From Polytrichum commune (Eukaryota > Streptophyta > Polytrichopsida > Polytrichales > Polytrichaceae), in contig OX485806.1 in the NCBI GenBank assembly GCA_950295325.1, forward strand, positions 50,463,169-50,527,168: a stretch of 64,000 nucleotides of DNA, given 5' to 3'. The notes beneath the pieces are model-generated. The model was given only the letters and a program-made list of their open reading frames with translations, did no database searches and was not told where the DNA came from. This document shows positions 47,226 to 58,826 of this stretch, one piece after another. Positions within the stretch are counted from its first letter, which is position 1. Every line of letters begins with the position of its first letter. The translations under genes and the position numbers were made by a program.

Positions 47226-48840
47226 AGGGAGTAGTAGTTAGGAGGAGGAAGTGGAGATAGGGAGACAACCCTGAGAAATTAAACCAAAGGGCGAAATCCT
47301 AATGAACAACTACCAAGTCTCTCTGAGCATTCTAGCCTAAACACTAGAATTATTGTCCTTGGGACACAGTCAAAAATCTAGTGGATAGAGGAAATACATG
47401 TCATATCCGCTACCTCTATCTCGGAAACCTTATCCCGGAAGTCATGACCTGTAATAAACAATCTTAGAACATAGTGTATATAGTTATTCTACTATGGATT
47501 CGGGACGTTGAGTCTATTGTTGTTACTACTCTAGGGTGGGAGTTTGTCCATACTTTGTGTGGTGTTCCCTACCTCGGTCCACTACGGAGAAAGCGGAAAC
47601 TGGCGTGCTATAATTTCCGTAATATCCCGGATTTCTTAATCCGATTTGTGTTATCTTAGTATTTGGTGTTTCTTGTGTGTGTGTTTGTCAAAAATTTCCT
47701 CTCTCTTGTGTTGTTAACAACCGTAGTTTCTTCGTGGGAACGAATTTGGCGCGGCTGTGACGTTTTACGCGTTTATCAGGTTAATTTAATGAATACGTTA
47801 CCACCGTGCTACGACACCTCCACTCCGCGGCTCTGTCCCCGAACATGGACTCCTTGTTGCCCCCTGCTGAGACTTAATGCTGCCTACAATGATTGAGTGA
47901 GCTTACCCCGAAGAAAGATCGGCCCAATGCGCCCTCGGTGCGGAAAAGCCTTCACTTAGCGTGCCCTGGTGCGGATTGCATCAACTACTCAATAGCAAGC
48001 AAAGCAAATCACCCAAGCATGATCCAATTCCAAAGGTGAGTAGGAGAGCTAGTGACTACGGGGTGGCTGAACCTCGATGAAATTGCAGCTGAAGAGACCC
48101 AGTTGGTGTGTCCTTCACGTGGAATGGTCAAGAGAGTTGGAAGCCTGTTCGGGAGGTGGACCTCTCAATCAAGTGGCCGACTCTCCAGAGTGGAACTTCT
48201 CGGTGCCCTCCACTAAAATCTTACGGCTTACTAAGGGCTACACCCATTGATTTAAACACCAAAAAAAATAGGGAAACAAATTGTAATATCTCGAGCTACT
48301 TGAGGCTCATGGACATCGATATGAAGTTGCCAACCGGCAGTGCATGAGTACGTGAGTTGTATTACCTTCAGTGCATCACTGATGAATAGAACCCGTGCGA
48401 CCTTCTTACCTTGTAAGTCCATTTAGGTTGGAACATGAGTGACTCAAGCCAAACTTGCATGCTGATTGAATAGGTCAATTTGAGGAAGCCTGTCCAATGG
48501 ACGCCAAACTCAAGGAGTTCACGCTACAAGGAATGACTTGACTTGCAAATTCACAGATCCATCCTCATACCCCTTTGGGTGCTGCATCATGTGGCACGGT
48601 TTTTCCTAATGTAACCCTACATATCTCTGGCGTGATATTTTCTCGCCCATACTCTCTCTCGGCACCAGGTAGGTACGTAACTCTCTCTCTCGCAAATGGG
48701 AAGCTATTTGGCTACTCGGCGACGGCAAAATTGAATCTAGTACAACATCGCATCTGTTGCCAACGAAATTTTTTCAAAGGGGCATTTCGCTGAATACTTC
48801 ATCATTGACTCTTGGACAATATTCAGGCTACTTACTCATT
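47226..48840. other. No gene recognised
   Basis: Mixed-composition sequence with short ORFs only. GCTACGACA followed by CCTCC at about 47807-47820 could be the right end of the element starting at 42723. A TATCCCGGATTTC motif lies at about 47624. Nothing firmer can be said. Confidence 0.3.
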
Positions 48841-49314
48841 CTCATCCCAATCCCCACCCTTGAACTTGCGTGAGCATCTGACATCACTCACATTGACCAG
48901 ATTCACGAAGTGGTGACAGATCATACCCGAGGCTCTTGCGGTACAAGTGCACCTCCTGCCCCCACTACGGCTTGATCGCTCGTCCGGTACCATTAAATTC
49001 ACAATACAAATAAGGACTTTTGAACATTAGAAGAAGAAGAGAAGAAAAAAAATGACTCTGGTCACAGGAAGATCTCATCCACTACGCATGCACGAGCGAC
49101 GTGACTTGTCATTCACCCCCACCACCATACTTCAGCAACACTACCAAATTCGACTATCATCATCAGGACTCCATCCCCTCTCTCGTGCTTGCTATTTTTC
49201 TAGAGGTACATCAAATTGAAAGAAATGCAAACTAGGGGAGTCGAATTGACCCCTTTCGAATTTGCGCTCCCTCCTAATGAGTCGCTGACAACCTCACCAC
49301 CCAACAACAAATCT
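48840..49314 (+). mobile_element. Probable family-2 LTR, left part
   Basis: CCCAATCCCCACCCTTGAAC near 48848 resembles the family-2 start, and the family-2 3' part resumes at 50916 after the nested LTR. The exact left end was not found. Confidence 0.4.
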
Positions 49315-49319
49315 GTGGA

Positions 49320-50910
49320 TATGAGCCCAAAATGAGTGCTCATATTTGTTTTATGTTTAGAATTCAATTAGAAGTGCAATTGGAGTGTTATTGAAACAAT
49401 CAAAAATATAAAAATAGTGAGGCTTTGTGTGGATTTATGTTTAGGCCTTAAGCCATTTTGTGTGGTTAAGTAGAGGATTAGTAGAATTAGGAAGTGTTTT
49501 GATTAGGGGAATAGTGTTGGATGAAACAAGGGTAAGTACCTTTGATTTAAATGTTTGAATTAGAACATGTTCTTGTTGGTTAAGGGGATAGGGAGTTAGT
49601 AGATAGGATAAGGTCCTACTAAGTAGGAGAAGGTTGAGGGGTTTGTGGTCTTGGGTGTCCTCCCTTCTTCCTCCCCTCTCGCTCTTCATTCTCTCTTCCT
49701 CCTCTCCTCTCTAGGATTGTTTTTTGAGCTCTTAGAACTAGAACATGTGTGGGAATTAGGTAGGAAAATTAATGGAATTAGTGGAATTAGGTAGGGAAAT
49801 TAGTAGGGGATTTAGGGGAATCTTTAGGATTAAGTGAGATGATTAGTAAGGGACTTTGGGAATTAAGTGGTTGAGCTCTTTGCGCTAGGAGCTCTCTTAC
49901 TACTGCTGGAGTACAGAGGTTACTACTGTTGGGATTGCAGAGTCTACTGCTGCTGGAATACAGAGGTTATTACTGCTGGAGTACAAAGGTTACTACTGCT
50001 GGAGTACAGAGGTTACTACTGCTGGGATTACAAAGTCTACTGCTGCTGGAATACAGAGGTTACTACTGCTAGGATTACAGAGTCTACTGTTGTTGGAATA
50101 CAGAGGTTACTACTGTGGAGTACAGAGGTTACTACTGTTGTGATTGCAGAGTCTACTGCTGCTGGAATACAGAGGTTATTACTGTTGGGATTACAGAGTC
50201 TACTGCTGCTGGAATACAGAGGAACCTACTGTTGGAGTACAGAGGTTACTACTGTTGGAGTACAGAGGTTACTACTGTTGGGATTGCAGAGTCTACTACT
50301 GCTGGAATACAGAGGTTACTACTGTTGGGATTGCAGAGTCTACTACTGCTGGAATACAGAGGTTACTACTGTTGGGATTGCAGAGTCTACTACTGCTGGA
50401 ATACAGAGGTTACTACTGTTGGGATTACAGAGTCTATTGCTGCTGGAATATAGAGGTTACTACTGCTTGGATTACAGATTTAATGGTGGTGCTTTAGATT
50501 ACACTGCAAGCTGGGTGGATGTTAAGGTTGGGTTGTTTAAGGGTAGGGGCTAGTGGTTTGGAGAATACATTAAGCTAGAGTGTAGCTAAGTAGGCTTAGC
50601 ATGAAGCATTTAGCTAGGGAGTTAGTCATTAGGGTGTGAAAGCCACAAGATGTTAGGAGATGGTATTAATGGGTTGGACTTGTGGTTGAGTGATGTGGGG
50701 GTGTAATAGAATACATTAATAGTGCCATCATAGAGAAAAATGTTCTTTAACACTTGTAATCTTGTTATGGAATAAATTAGTGTACACAAATTGATGAGAA
50801 ATGTATTGAATTCTCACACCTTTGGTAACATGGAGTCATGCGAACACGAATGTGATATCCACTCCCTCACCCGAACTAGGACGCTTAAGGGTGGGTGGTT
50901 TGGTTTCACA
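49320..50910 (-). mobile_element. Solo LTR, family 2, TSD GTGGA
   Basis: On the minus strand it runs from TGTGAAACCAAACCACCC (50910) to GGGCTCATA (49320). The exact duplication GTGGA is at 49315-49319 and 50911-50915. The CCTAGTTCGGGTGAGG motif is in its usual place. It contains the 47-bp tandem array. Confidence 0.88.
49893..50485. repeat. 47-bp higher-order tandem array
   Basis: Two related monomers alternate: GGAATACAGAGGTTACTACTG (24 bp with its tail) and GGATTGCAGAGTCTACTACT (23 bp with its tail). GGAATAC starts at 50304, 50351, 50398 and 50445, exactly 47 bp apart. Some stretches repeat the first monomer alone. The plus strand lacks stops in all three frames over long distances, so the 228-codon Tyr/Cys/Leu ORF is a by-product. 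Confidence 0.92.
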
Positions 50911-50915
50911 GTGGA

Positions 50916-51413
50916 ACACCATCTCTGGCCCTAGACCTCACTTTTCACAACTCTCCTCCTCCTTTCTTCTGCTCTCGGGAATTGATCCTTCCGTCGCCCT
51001 TGGCTCACCACTTCACCTTGCTCCTTGAGCGTCTACATGTGCTACATTCAATCGGCATCCCCGTACCTAGTGTACTCTCGTTCAATTTTTTATTTTTTTT
51101 CTCCTTCTTGCAGCGTTTCCGCCTCTTAACCCTAACCTTCTCCCACTGTCCTCCTAATGAGCCTCTCCTCCCTTGCCTCCCGCGACCCCTCCAACTTTTT
51201 TTTTTTCTCGTGCTGCTCGGCATCTTCGGGCCGCCTGAAGAAAAAAAGCAGGTTTGGTCTCTCTCCTTGGCCTTCCCCCTTCTAAGGCTTCACCCTCCTA
51301 CGCACGTTAATTGGCACTTACCCCTTTTTATTTGAGTTTATTTCATTTTACCTCTTATTAAGGGTAAGGTTGACCTCTTTAATTTGCATGTGAGCACATT
51401 TTCCGGGCTCACA
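50916..51413 (+). mobile_element. Family-2 LTR, 3' part
   Basis: It ends TTCCGGGCTCACA at 51413, followed by CTTGG. The CT-rich body at 51100-51340 matches the reverse complement of about 13250-13500. It is separated from its left part by the nested solo LTR. Confidence 0.7.
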
Positions 51414-51534
51414 CTTGGTGGCCTTCCTTTTTCTCAAAACCTTCCCGTTTCCACATCCCTTGAACATGACCTCATTATTATTTGCGCCCCTCTAACCCCC
51501 TTGAACTTTACATCTTTGCTCCTAGTCAACCTAA

Positions 51535-51906
51535 CTAACTAATTGGGGGGGTTTCATCTTCACTAGGAACATATGAGACATCAACTACATCTATTGGCAA
51601 TGGATTAGAGGTTCCAATGCGAGCCGAATGTGATTGGGTTTTATTCTTGCATGCTGACTTAGGGGCACTTCTAGAAATTTGTTTTTGATTGCAACATGTA
51701 TGGTTAGGTGGGCTCACAATGGTCTTTGACTCTAGTTTATTCATTGTTGTCATCACCATAGTAGCTAGGTTATTCAATGTCATGGTATTTATATTAAAAA
51801 CATGTTCATTATTTTGACTAATCATCAAAACCTCGGACAATTGATGCCTAAAATTTGTTTGGTTAGTCTCTAGAGTAGAAATGTGGGCAAACATCCCTCC
51901 AAACAT
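51535..51906 (-). pseudogene. Coding-like frame, unknown
   Basis: A 123-codon minus-strand frame is Asn/Thr/Ser-rich with heptad-like content (STLETNQTNFRHQLSEVL) and ends SEDETPPIS. It has no known domain. It may be a retroelement gag or capsid-adjacent piece. Confidence 0.35.
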
Positions 51907-51929
51907 TGCTTGTTGTGCACATCAAACAC

Positions 51930-52504
51930 ACACACACAAGCAACCTTAGAATGCAACCATGCCAACTTTTGGGCATGAAGTCATTTACTTACTCTATTGC
52001 AATTACTTAATGAAACGTCAACAACTCGATACATACTATGGCACTAACCATCTACAACTAATAAACAACAACATATTTTACGAGCCATCATTTTTTGATT
52101 TCTTACAAAAGTGCATGCCCTTGTTTGCTCTGATTTTTGCAAATCCTCTACAATTTTTGTAATTCCAAGATTTTTGTTTTGTTTTTTGTTTTGTTGTCAA
52201 AGTCAACACATGGAGGCTTGATAACATCCATTAACATGATAGAAATCTTGATTTTACACAAAGTTCAATGACATGTGCAAAATTTAGTACCATTAACACT
52301 ATATTTGTTAATTTGGGATTTTTTGGGCATTTTGAGACATTTACAAATTAAAAAAACATGGATAAAATGACACAAATATTGGAGATTGTTGTAAGATGCA
52401 AATACTTTGAAGCGGGTGTTCATACCAAGGAACCAATAAATAACTCATATCGAGATGGTTTAGGTAGGACAATCCAAACATTAGATCATATTGAAGGGGA
52501 AATC
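51930..52504. other. No gene recognised
   Basis: AT-rich. A (CA)n run lies at about 51927-51938. Nothing else was seen. Confidence 0.35.
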
Positions 52505-53475
52505 ATATGACACTTATATTATTGCAAATAAAATATATAAAGTATGGCATGTAAAATGCATAGCATGCTAACACCACACATCCATTGGATAGTGCGACCT
52601 AAAATCATCTTGCCTATGGCCCAAAACCCTATGCCTACTATGGCCTATTTAGCCTTGGAAATAGCATCTTTTTCTTTTGCAGCGGATTCTTATGCTCGCA
52701 TTGCTTCAACATTCCTAAAAATCTCCGCCCCGCAACTATAGCCAAGGTTGGGACGTGGGCCCTCCATAACACATTTTGGATTCCGTCGGCCGCCTGAATT
52801 ATATGACATAGAATTCGAATACAATGAAGTGGACTGTCTTGCACTTCTAGGCATGGCGTACATACGCTCCAATTTGATGGACACAATGGACCGCATAGGT
52901 TTAGGGTTGTACGCAACCTGCAACGCGTCAAATCAAGATAACATGTGTTAGTTTGAGGACAAAGACCCAAACGTGTCACGCGCTATTTTTTAGTGCAGAA
53001 TGATTGTAATGTGTGGTTAAGCCATGTGTGGTCACCTTGGCACGGGGGGCGCTCACGTCTGAGTTGGTAAGGAAGGGCAAAACATCCCGCAAAGGAATAG
53101 GGAGGGGTCCACTTTTTGTAGGCCGAGCGTCCATATGCAGCCGCCGTTGAGGTGTAATATTGCCGCCGGGCCAAGAGGGGGACGCCTGAACGCAGTTGCG
53201 ATCTATGCCCTTGAGTGGCGATGGAGACGGAGATTGTCGGAAGATTTTCTTGGGTGGGGGGCTATCGACAACGCCAACATCAAAGGGCTCCTTGGAGTAG
53301 TCGATGGTAGACGCAATATCGTAAACGGTCTCATAGAAGAAGCTTCCCAAGTTTGATTCACTGACAACCTCAAGCGAGGGCTCCAAACATTGATTCCAAA
53401 ATAAAAACAAACAAAACCCAAGGGAAAGGGGGGAGGGGGAGCATGTGAAAACATATGTGAAAGCATTTGAGACAT
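52505..53475 (-). pseudogene. 3' exons with a membrane segment
   Basis: One exon-like block (53410-52976) reads SNLGSFFYETVYDIAS and KKIFRQSPSPSPLKG. A good 3' splice site (GCGTTGCAG/G, about 52918) opens the next block: YNPKPMRSIVSIKLERM, then EIFRNVEAMRA. After two nonsense codons (TAA and TAG, each fitting a CAA or CAG) comes a hydrophobic end (IVGIGFWAIGKMIL, CGVSMLCILHAILY), a likely transmembrane anchor. It lies directly downstream of the FCP1-like block and may belong to the same gene. Confidence 0.5.
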
Positions 53476-53506
53476 ATATTACACAAATGGCACACCATGT
53501 AGTACC

Positions 53507-54330
53507 TCAAATGAATTTATTATATTTCGCGTGAGCATACAACTCTCTGTACATATAGTCCCTCGGATCCATGTATCTCTCGCCTATCAGATTACAACTA
53601 AGGAACTGGGATACGGGTACTTTGCTCCCCACAAACGTTTGAAGGTATTTAATTAGGTCTAACAAAAAGCAGTCTTGGACTTTTCCGACCGTCCACGTAG
53701 GGCAAACTATGAAGTTGGAGGTCGGGTTCAAAATGTTTTTGGAAGCGTTGTCATCCACCATCAACGTGTTGTCACGGGTGGGGCAAACATCATAGGGATA
53801 GCCGACCATGGTGGGACGTTGGTCCCATACAATTGGCTTCAATACCTTAAGATATTGATTTACAGTGGGATTGTTTGGCTTCTTGACCACCCTACCATCG
53901 GGGGTGTACAACGTTCTACAAGATTCTTGTCCTAGGACCAAGCAGGGGGGTTGGAATCCCTTGAAGATGAGTTCCACGACTGCCTGGGCGTTCTCAGACT
54001 TCATGGAGCTCCACACGATCACCCATCATTTGGATAGGGCGACTTGCAGGAAACGCCGAAGCCACGGCCGGAGGTACAGTTGCTTGCTTTTGATGTACGC
54101 GGGGGGGCCATTGTAGTTCGCGTCCTCGGGCTTGCAGCAAGACACCGTGGGGGCCTTGAGACAATGCACGTACTGGACAAGGACCCCGTTGAGGTCTTAA
54201 ACTAGGAACCGGGTCTTGGGCGGCAAAGGTGGCACGGGTAAAATCGGGGGGGGGGGGGGGGCACCACGCTGTCCTTCATGCTTCTTGGAGAGGACCGGTG
54301 GGGAGCCACAACGCTATGCTCCGATCCCTG
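53507..54330 (-). pseudogene. FCP1/NIF-like HAD phosphatase pseudogene
   Basis: Order on the minus strand is a Pro-rich lead-in over a poly-C tract, then KTRFLV-TAA-DLNGVLV (motif I, first Asp kept at 54197). Then LYLRPWLRRFLQVALSK-TGA-WVIVWSSMKSENAQ, KPIVWDQRP, NTLMVDDNASKNILNP (motif III/IV with the DD pair kept) and DCFLLDLIKYLQTF. This is the small CTD-phosphatase layout. TGA at 54028-54026 fits CGA. TAA at 54200-54198 is one change from a sense codon. The rest is open from 54022 to 53507. It is a different copy from the 41.3-42.3 kb pseudogene and better preserved. Confidence 0.72.
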
Positions 54331-55110
54331 CGGCGACGAATGAGAGAAGGCGACAACGGCTATGTCATGCTATGTCCATTTCAAGCATAATGAAATTTTT
54401 GTGCAAACACAAGAACAATTGGACCATTGGTGGCAATAAAAACATACAAGGATAACAACTCATAGGATACATTTGAACACATAAGCAAGCATATGGGCAC
54501 CAAAAATAATAATTTTATTTTTACAATTCTCAATGTACAATTTGCCTGGGGGGGGGAGGGGGAAACCGCGGTGAACGAGCCATTCACACTATCCTAATTG
54601 TACATCTACAAAATTGCTTGTGAGCGCCACCAAGATCGAGCGTAGTCAAATGCAGGGAGACAAAGGGATTGCGAGGGGGGGCATGAAAGGGGCGCAAGTG
54701 TTGGGCATGGGGGGCATTGGGGAGTCGGGGTGGAGTTCTTCCTAGCTAGGAGGACACGGCCATGCCAACAAGGCAATAACCCAGGAGGTTTGGGTCGATC
54801 GACCCAAACTGGAAGGTCTCAGTATATTGCCTCGCCTTGGTCATATCTTGATGCCGTGGAGGCCTCCATTGTCTCCATGGCTCTTCCTCTCTCGCCACCG
54901 CCTTCTTCAATGACGTCATCAACCTTCTCTTACAAAGGTTCAGCATTAAGTCCTTGTCCAAAACCAATCTCTGCATGTGCATCATGCATGGGTTCATCGA
55001 CTTAGTTAGGAGTAGAAGTATTACCAGGCCCATGCAGGCCTTCAACATCTAACATGGTTGTGTTTCTTTGACACCCATGTTGGTCAAGGGCAGAGTGCGC
55101 TGCAACGGGG
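54331..55110 (-). pseudogene. Degenerate linker exons
   Basis: Minus-strand frames with stops are coding-like: EKVDDVIEEGGGERGRAM and STASRYDQGEAIY. A perfect 22-bp palindrome lies at 54788-54809. G-rich runs at 54245-54260 and 54547-54563 are prone to sequencing error. Confidence 0.4.
54788..54809. repeat. Palindrome TTTGGGTCG-NN-CGACCCAAA, perfect copy
   Basis: The arms GTTTGGGTCGA and TCGACCCAAAC are perfectly complementary over 22 bp. It is one of about a dozen copies confined to 54.8-62.0 kb. Confidence 0.95.
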
Positions 55111-55116
55111 TTTGGC

Positions 55117-56311
55117 TCACCCAACCCAATCTCTCCTACATCGGGAGAAGGGCCTTGGGGCATTACAGGGGGGTGGGTTTGGGTCGGACGACCAAAACAT
55201 TATGGGGTTGTCTTGCTGGTGAGGGGGCGTCATCACTATGGGGGGCCGAAGTGGTGGAAGAACCAAAAGGGAGGAGGCTCCAAAAATGCGCCAGATGTTG
55301 GGATCGTCCACTTGCTGGACCGGGGCGTAGGCAACATGGTGTGGCCGCATCATGTGCGGGAAGCTGAAGGACGCTTGCGGCACAGGGTGCTGAGGGATGC
55401 TCTGCGTAGGGAAGCCAGGGGGCAAGTGTGGAAAGGAGCTGGAGGGAGCCACCACCAATCCTTGCGCCCACATTCCTTGTATCACCAGCGATATCAAGTC
55501 GGCACTGGATGGAGGTTGGGCCATCGCCCTTTGGCTCCGACAGGAGAGCCTTCAACTCTGCGACCTCGTTCCGCACTGAGGGTTCTTCTGCGGCAACCTT
55601 CTACAAGTGAACGCGCTGCTCCTCGTGCCTCTGCATCTTCTCATTAGCCTCCTCCATAGTTAGGACTTCAGGTTTCACCCTAACCATGCCTGGGACCGCT
55701 GTCGGGGAGGAGGGATCCAATCTAAGCCGTTTGGCGAGCTCAATGTCGTCCTCATCCTCGCTGCTTATGGTGATCATCTCCTCCATTGCATAGTCGCCGT
55801 AGAGCTTCTTCCCCTTTAGCTTCTTCCTCTCCTTGAACGTGGCAGTCGCGTCCCTGGAGTACATGTCCCTAACATCGTCCACCGTGAGGACGGGCACCAA
55901 CTTACTCTGTGGGGTTGCCACCCGCGTAGCTTTCTTGCGTAGGGTGGCTTCGGATTCTTGTGTGTAAACCATTGCCCCTTCTTCGACCTTCCCTTCCGCC
56001 TTCATGTCCTCTTGTTCCTCTTCATTGTCCTCCTCCTCCACCTCGTCACATGGCCCCTGAGATGAGGTTCCCGGATGCAATCTGACGAGTGGTTCGGGTG
56101 CTCCAACCGGCGCTCTCATGGCAAATTCTTCACGGTTGACACGCCTCGCCATATCCATCGGGTTTTCACCCCCTTCTACGATCTCCTCAACGTAGCTCCC
56201 CAGGATCCAATCGAGAATGTCCATCTTATTCGCTAGGGCTTTTTGGGTTCTGTAAAATTGAAGATCACCATCTTCTATATAGGAGTAGATGTTCAAAGCC
56301 AACATTTGCAC
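55117..56311 (-). pseudogene. Acidic coiled-coil and Pro-rich exons
   Basis: The minus-strand frame 56311-55601 has MDILDWILGSYVEEIVEG, an acidic run (DEVEEEDNEEEQED) and ISSEDEDDIELAKRLRLD. It ends in a coil EEANEKMQRHEEQ. The stop TAG (55603-55601) fits CAG, and the coil continues in frame (RNEVAELKALLSE). A frameshift near 55520 leads to a Pro-rich frame to 55117 (SSSFPHLPPGFPTQ). This looks like the disordered middle of a large nuclear protein. I assign no function. Confidence 0.5.
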
Positions 56312-56637
56312 ATTTCAAAAACAATTTGCATCATAAATACGCTCATTAAATTACACCAAAAAAAACAATAAACAATAAAAGAAAAACAAAACAAAGAGAT
56401 TGGGTCGTTTGACTCAAACTATGAACCAATTATATAAAATTAGTAACCATGCCAGCATAGGTTTGGACCCCCCGAAGACGTTGAAAATAGAATTTCCTTT
56501 CCTTGTCAGGGCCCTCATGATCCGCTCATTGGCAGTATAGTTGGTGTATTTGGCCTCGTTGTAGAGGCTTTTGCTAGCACCCAACCCTTCTGCACCTTGG
56601 AAGAGTTTTTCCATCCGATTTATGGGGTGGTTGTCCA

Positions 56638-58826
56638 TGTAGTTAGTTTTTGCTCTCACTTAAATAACCCAAAACCCAGGGTACAGACTCTCAAGGAAGA
56701 CTTAACTGGTGTCTATTACAGGCATTTGTCACTTCATAGTTCATTAATCAGACCAAAGGTTTGCTATATTCACTCTAGAACATGACTGGTATATCTTTTA
56801 CTCTCCTTCTCTCTCTTGGTTTCTCCTCACTGTGTCTCATTCAGTGGGGTATGTGTGTCAGTCTCAATAGTAACCATCTCGTCATGAGATTTTGTAGAAC
56901 AATAGTCAAGAGAGAACAATAGTCTTTGAGTAACACAATTGTCTTTGATAACCATTGGCCAATGCATCTTCAATTCAAAACAACTCCTTTATTACTTGGT
57001 CAATGTTAATTCCAATACATAACAATTGTTCATTCATTAATTCCAAATTTATTCATTACTCACAACTTATGCAATTAACGATTATCAGTCAAGCTACAGT
57101 CTTGGTCGCCCTGCACAACCTACAACAACAACAACCAGGGTAACACACAAGACAATAGTTGATAGGATTAAATCGCATTCCATACTCAAAGATCTCTCCT
57201 CTTGACTAATTATCAATTATCAATTAATTAAGATTAGATTAACTTATGCCTAGGTAGCATTTATGAACCAAAGTTAATTCTATCCCTCTTACACTTGATC
57301 TCTCTTGCAATCCTTACTAATTTCTCTAATCAACCGATCAGAAGTAATTTCTCATCACCTCGGTTGATTGAGATCCCTCTTAAATTCCATTCTTCTTAAT
57401 TACAACACTAATAGCCTACACTCAAGATTTCACTATAATCTTCTTAAGGCTGAACTATGTTCATTTCCCTCACCAAGCCTCTTGCAGGTTGGCAACAATA
57501 GTCAATCATTTTACACAATAGACTGACTCTTGGCCTCTCAGTGCCTCTCTTAGGCCTCAACTATCCTCAGTAGGCCCTCTCTTACTCTGACACTTGGCCT
57601 TACGGCTCCACACATCCTATAGTTAATCTCAACTATAGTCCATAGTCATGCTTAACCTAGGTTAGCTCCCGGTTCCTCTCTCTCTCTCTCTTGGAGTCTG
57701 ATCGTCGCCCAGTAACGCTTCGCGTCTCTGCCTGACAATAGTTCGACTTTCTCTCTTCCTCTCTGTCGCCCTCGACGCGCCCTCTCACAGGGAGACAATA
57801 GTTCCACTTTGCAGAAGGTTTCCAGTTCATTTAACCCTCTCCTGATTACTCAAGGACTCTGCACTGTCTTGAGGTAATCATCTCTTCAACCTTCTTTCAC
57901 TCACTATCACCTACTTCGGCCAAAGGTTTTACATGCGCTCCTAGTTCGATTAATCTCTCTGTTCATAACTTAATTCGATCTCCCCTCTTATATATTCCTA
58001 TTCCTCCATTTCTATCTCTCGGACTGGTACACATTTCAGTCAGATAATAGTTTGCTCGTACACTCAAACTTTATACCCTCTTGGCTAACAATTTCATTGT
58101 GCTCGACCCTATTCAGGATTCCACATTCGATTCACTCTCAGACAATAGTTACACAATATTCATTGCTTTGCAATACACATCTTCGCTTCCAGAATCACTC
58201 AACAATTCCTCATACATCTCTCAATCTTATAATCTCTTCAATTCCACAATTTGTTCAACTCACTGTCCACCCTGCTTTCTCTGTATCAACTCTTCACATC
58301 CTCACTCTCCCGATCCCACACACTCAATTTCTCTCACAATCTCGTCTCCAGTCAATCGGTATCGCATTCACAGAATATAGTTATCCAATTTCACATTCAT
58401 ACACTTAAAAGTAATAAGATAGTTCGACGAGGCTGCGGCCATTCGATCGATTCACAAATTCAAAATAACAATTAGCTTCAATGGAAAACAGTGTCCTGCA
58501 ATCACTGCAGCGATCACTAATTCTTACACAGAAGATAGTTTAACTATGATCCTCGCCCGAGTACGGGACTAAGGGAGACAGAACTATTAGCTTCAGCGAT
58601 GCGCTCAAAATATCTAAGAAATGCCTGGTTTGTCCTTCCTCGCCAACCCTCTTACAGAATCGAGGAGAAGACGATAGTTACTATAACTACCTAAGGCCTC
58701 CTATGGCCGTGACCATAGTTATAACTTCCTCCTATGGTTTAACTATATTCATCCTATTGGATGACTCCATCCGAATTAAACTATAAGCCTATAGTTGAAC
58801 TGAAATGACCAAAAATTTGGCTCACA
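56638..58826. mobile_element. Solo LTR, family 3, TSD GTCCA
   Basis: It starts TGTAGTTAGTTTTTGC and ends TTTGGCTCACA. The exact duplication GTCCA lies at 56633-56637 and 58827-58831. Excision restores the host reading frame. The interior repeats ACAATAGTT/AACTATAGT motifs more than 15 times. Its start matches the family-3 copy at 20487. Confidence 0.9.

Noticed and set aside
49867-50553. 228-codon Tyr/Cys/Leu-rich ORF
   Set aside because: It is the translation of a 47-bp tandem array that lacks stops in every plus-strand frame. The period is not a multiple of three.
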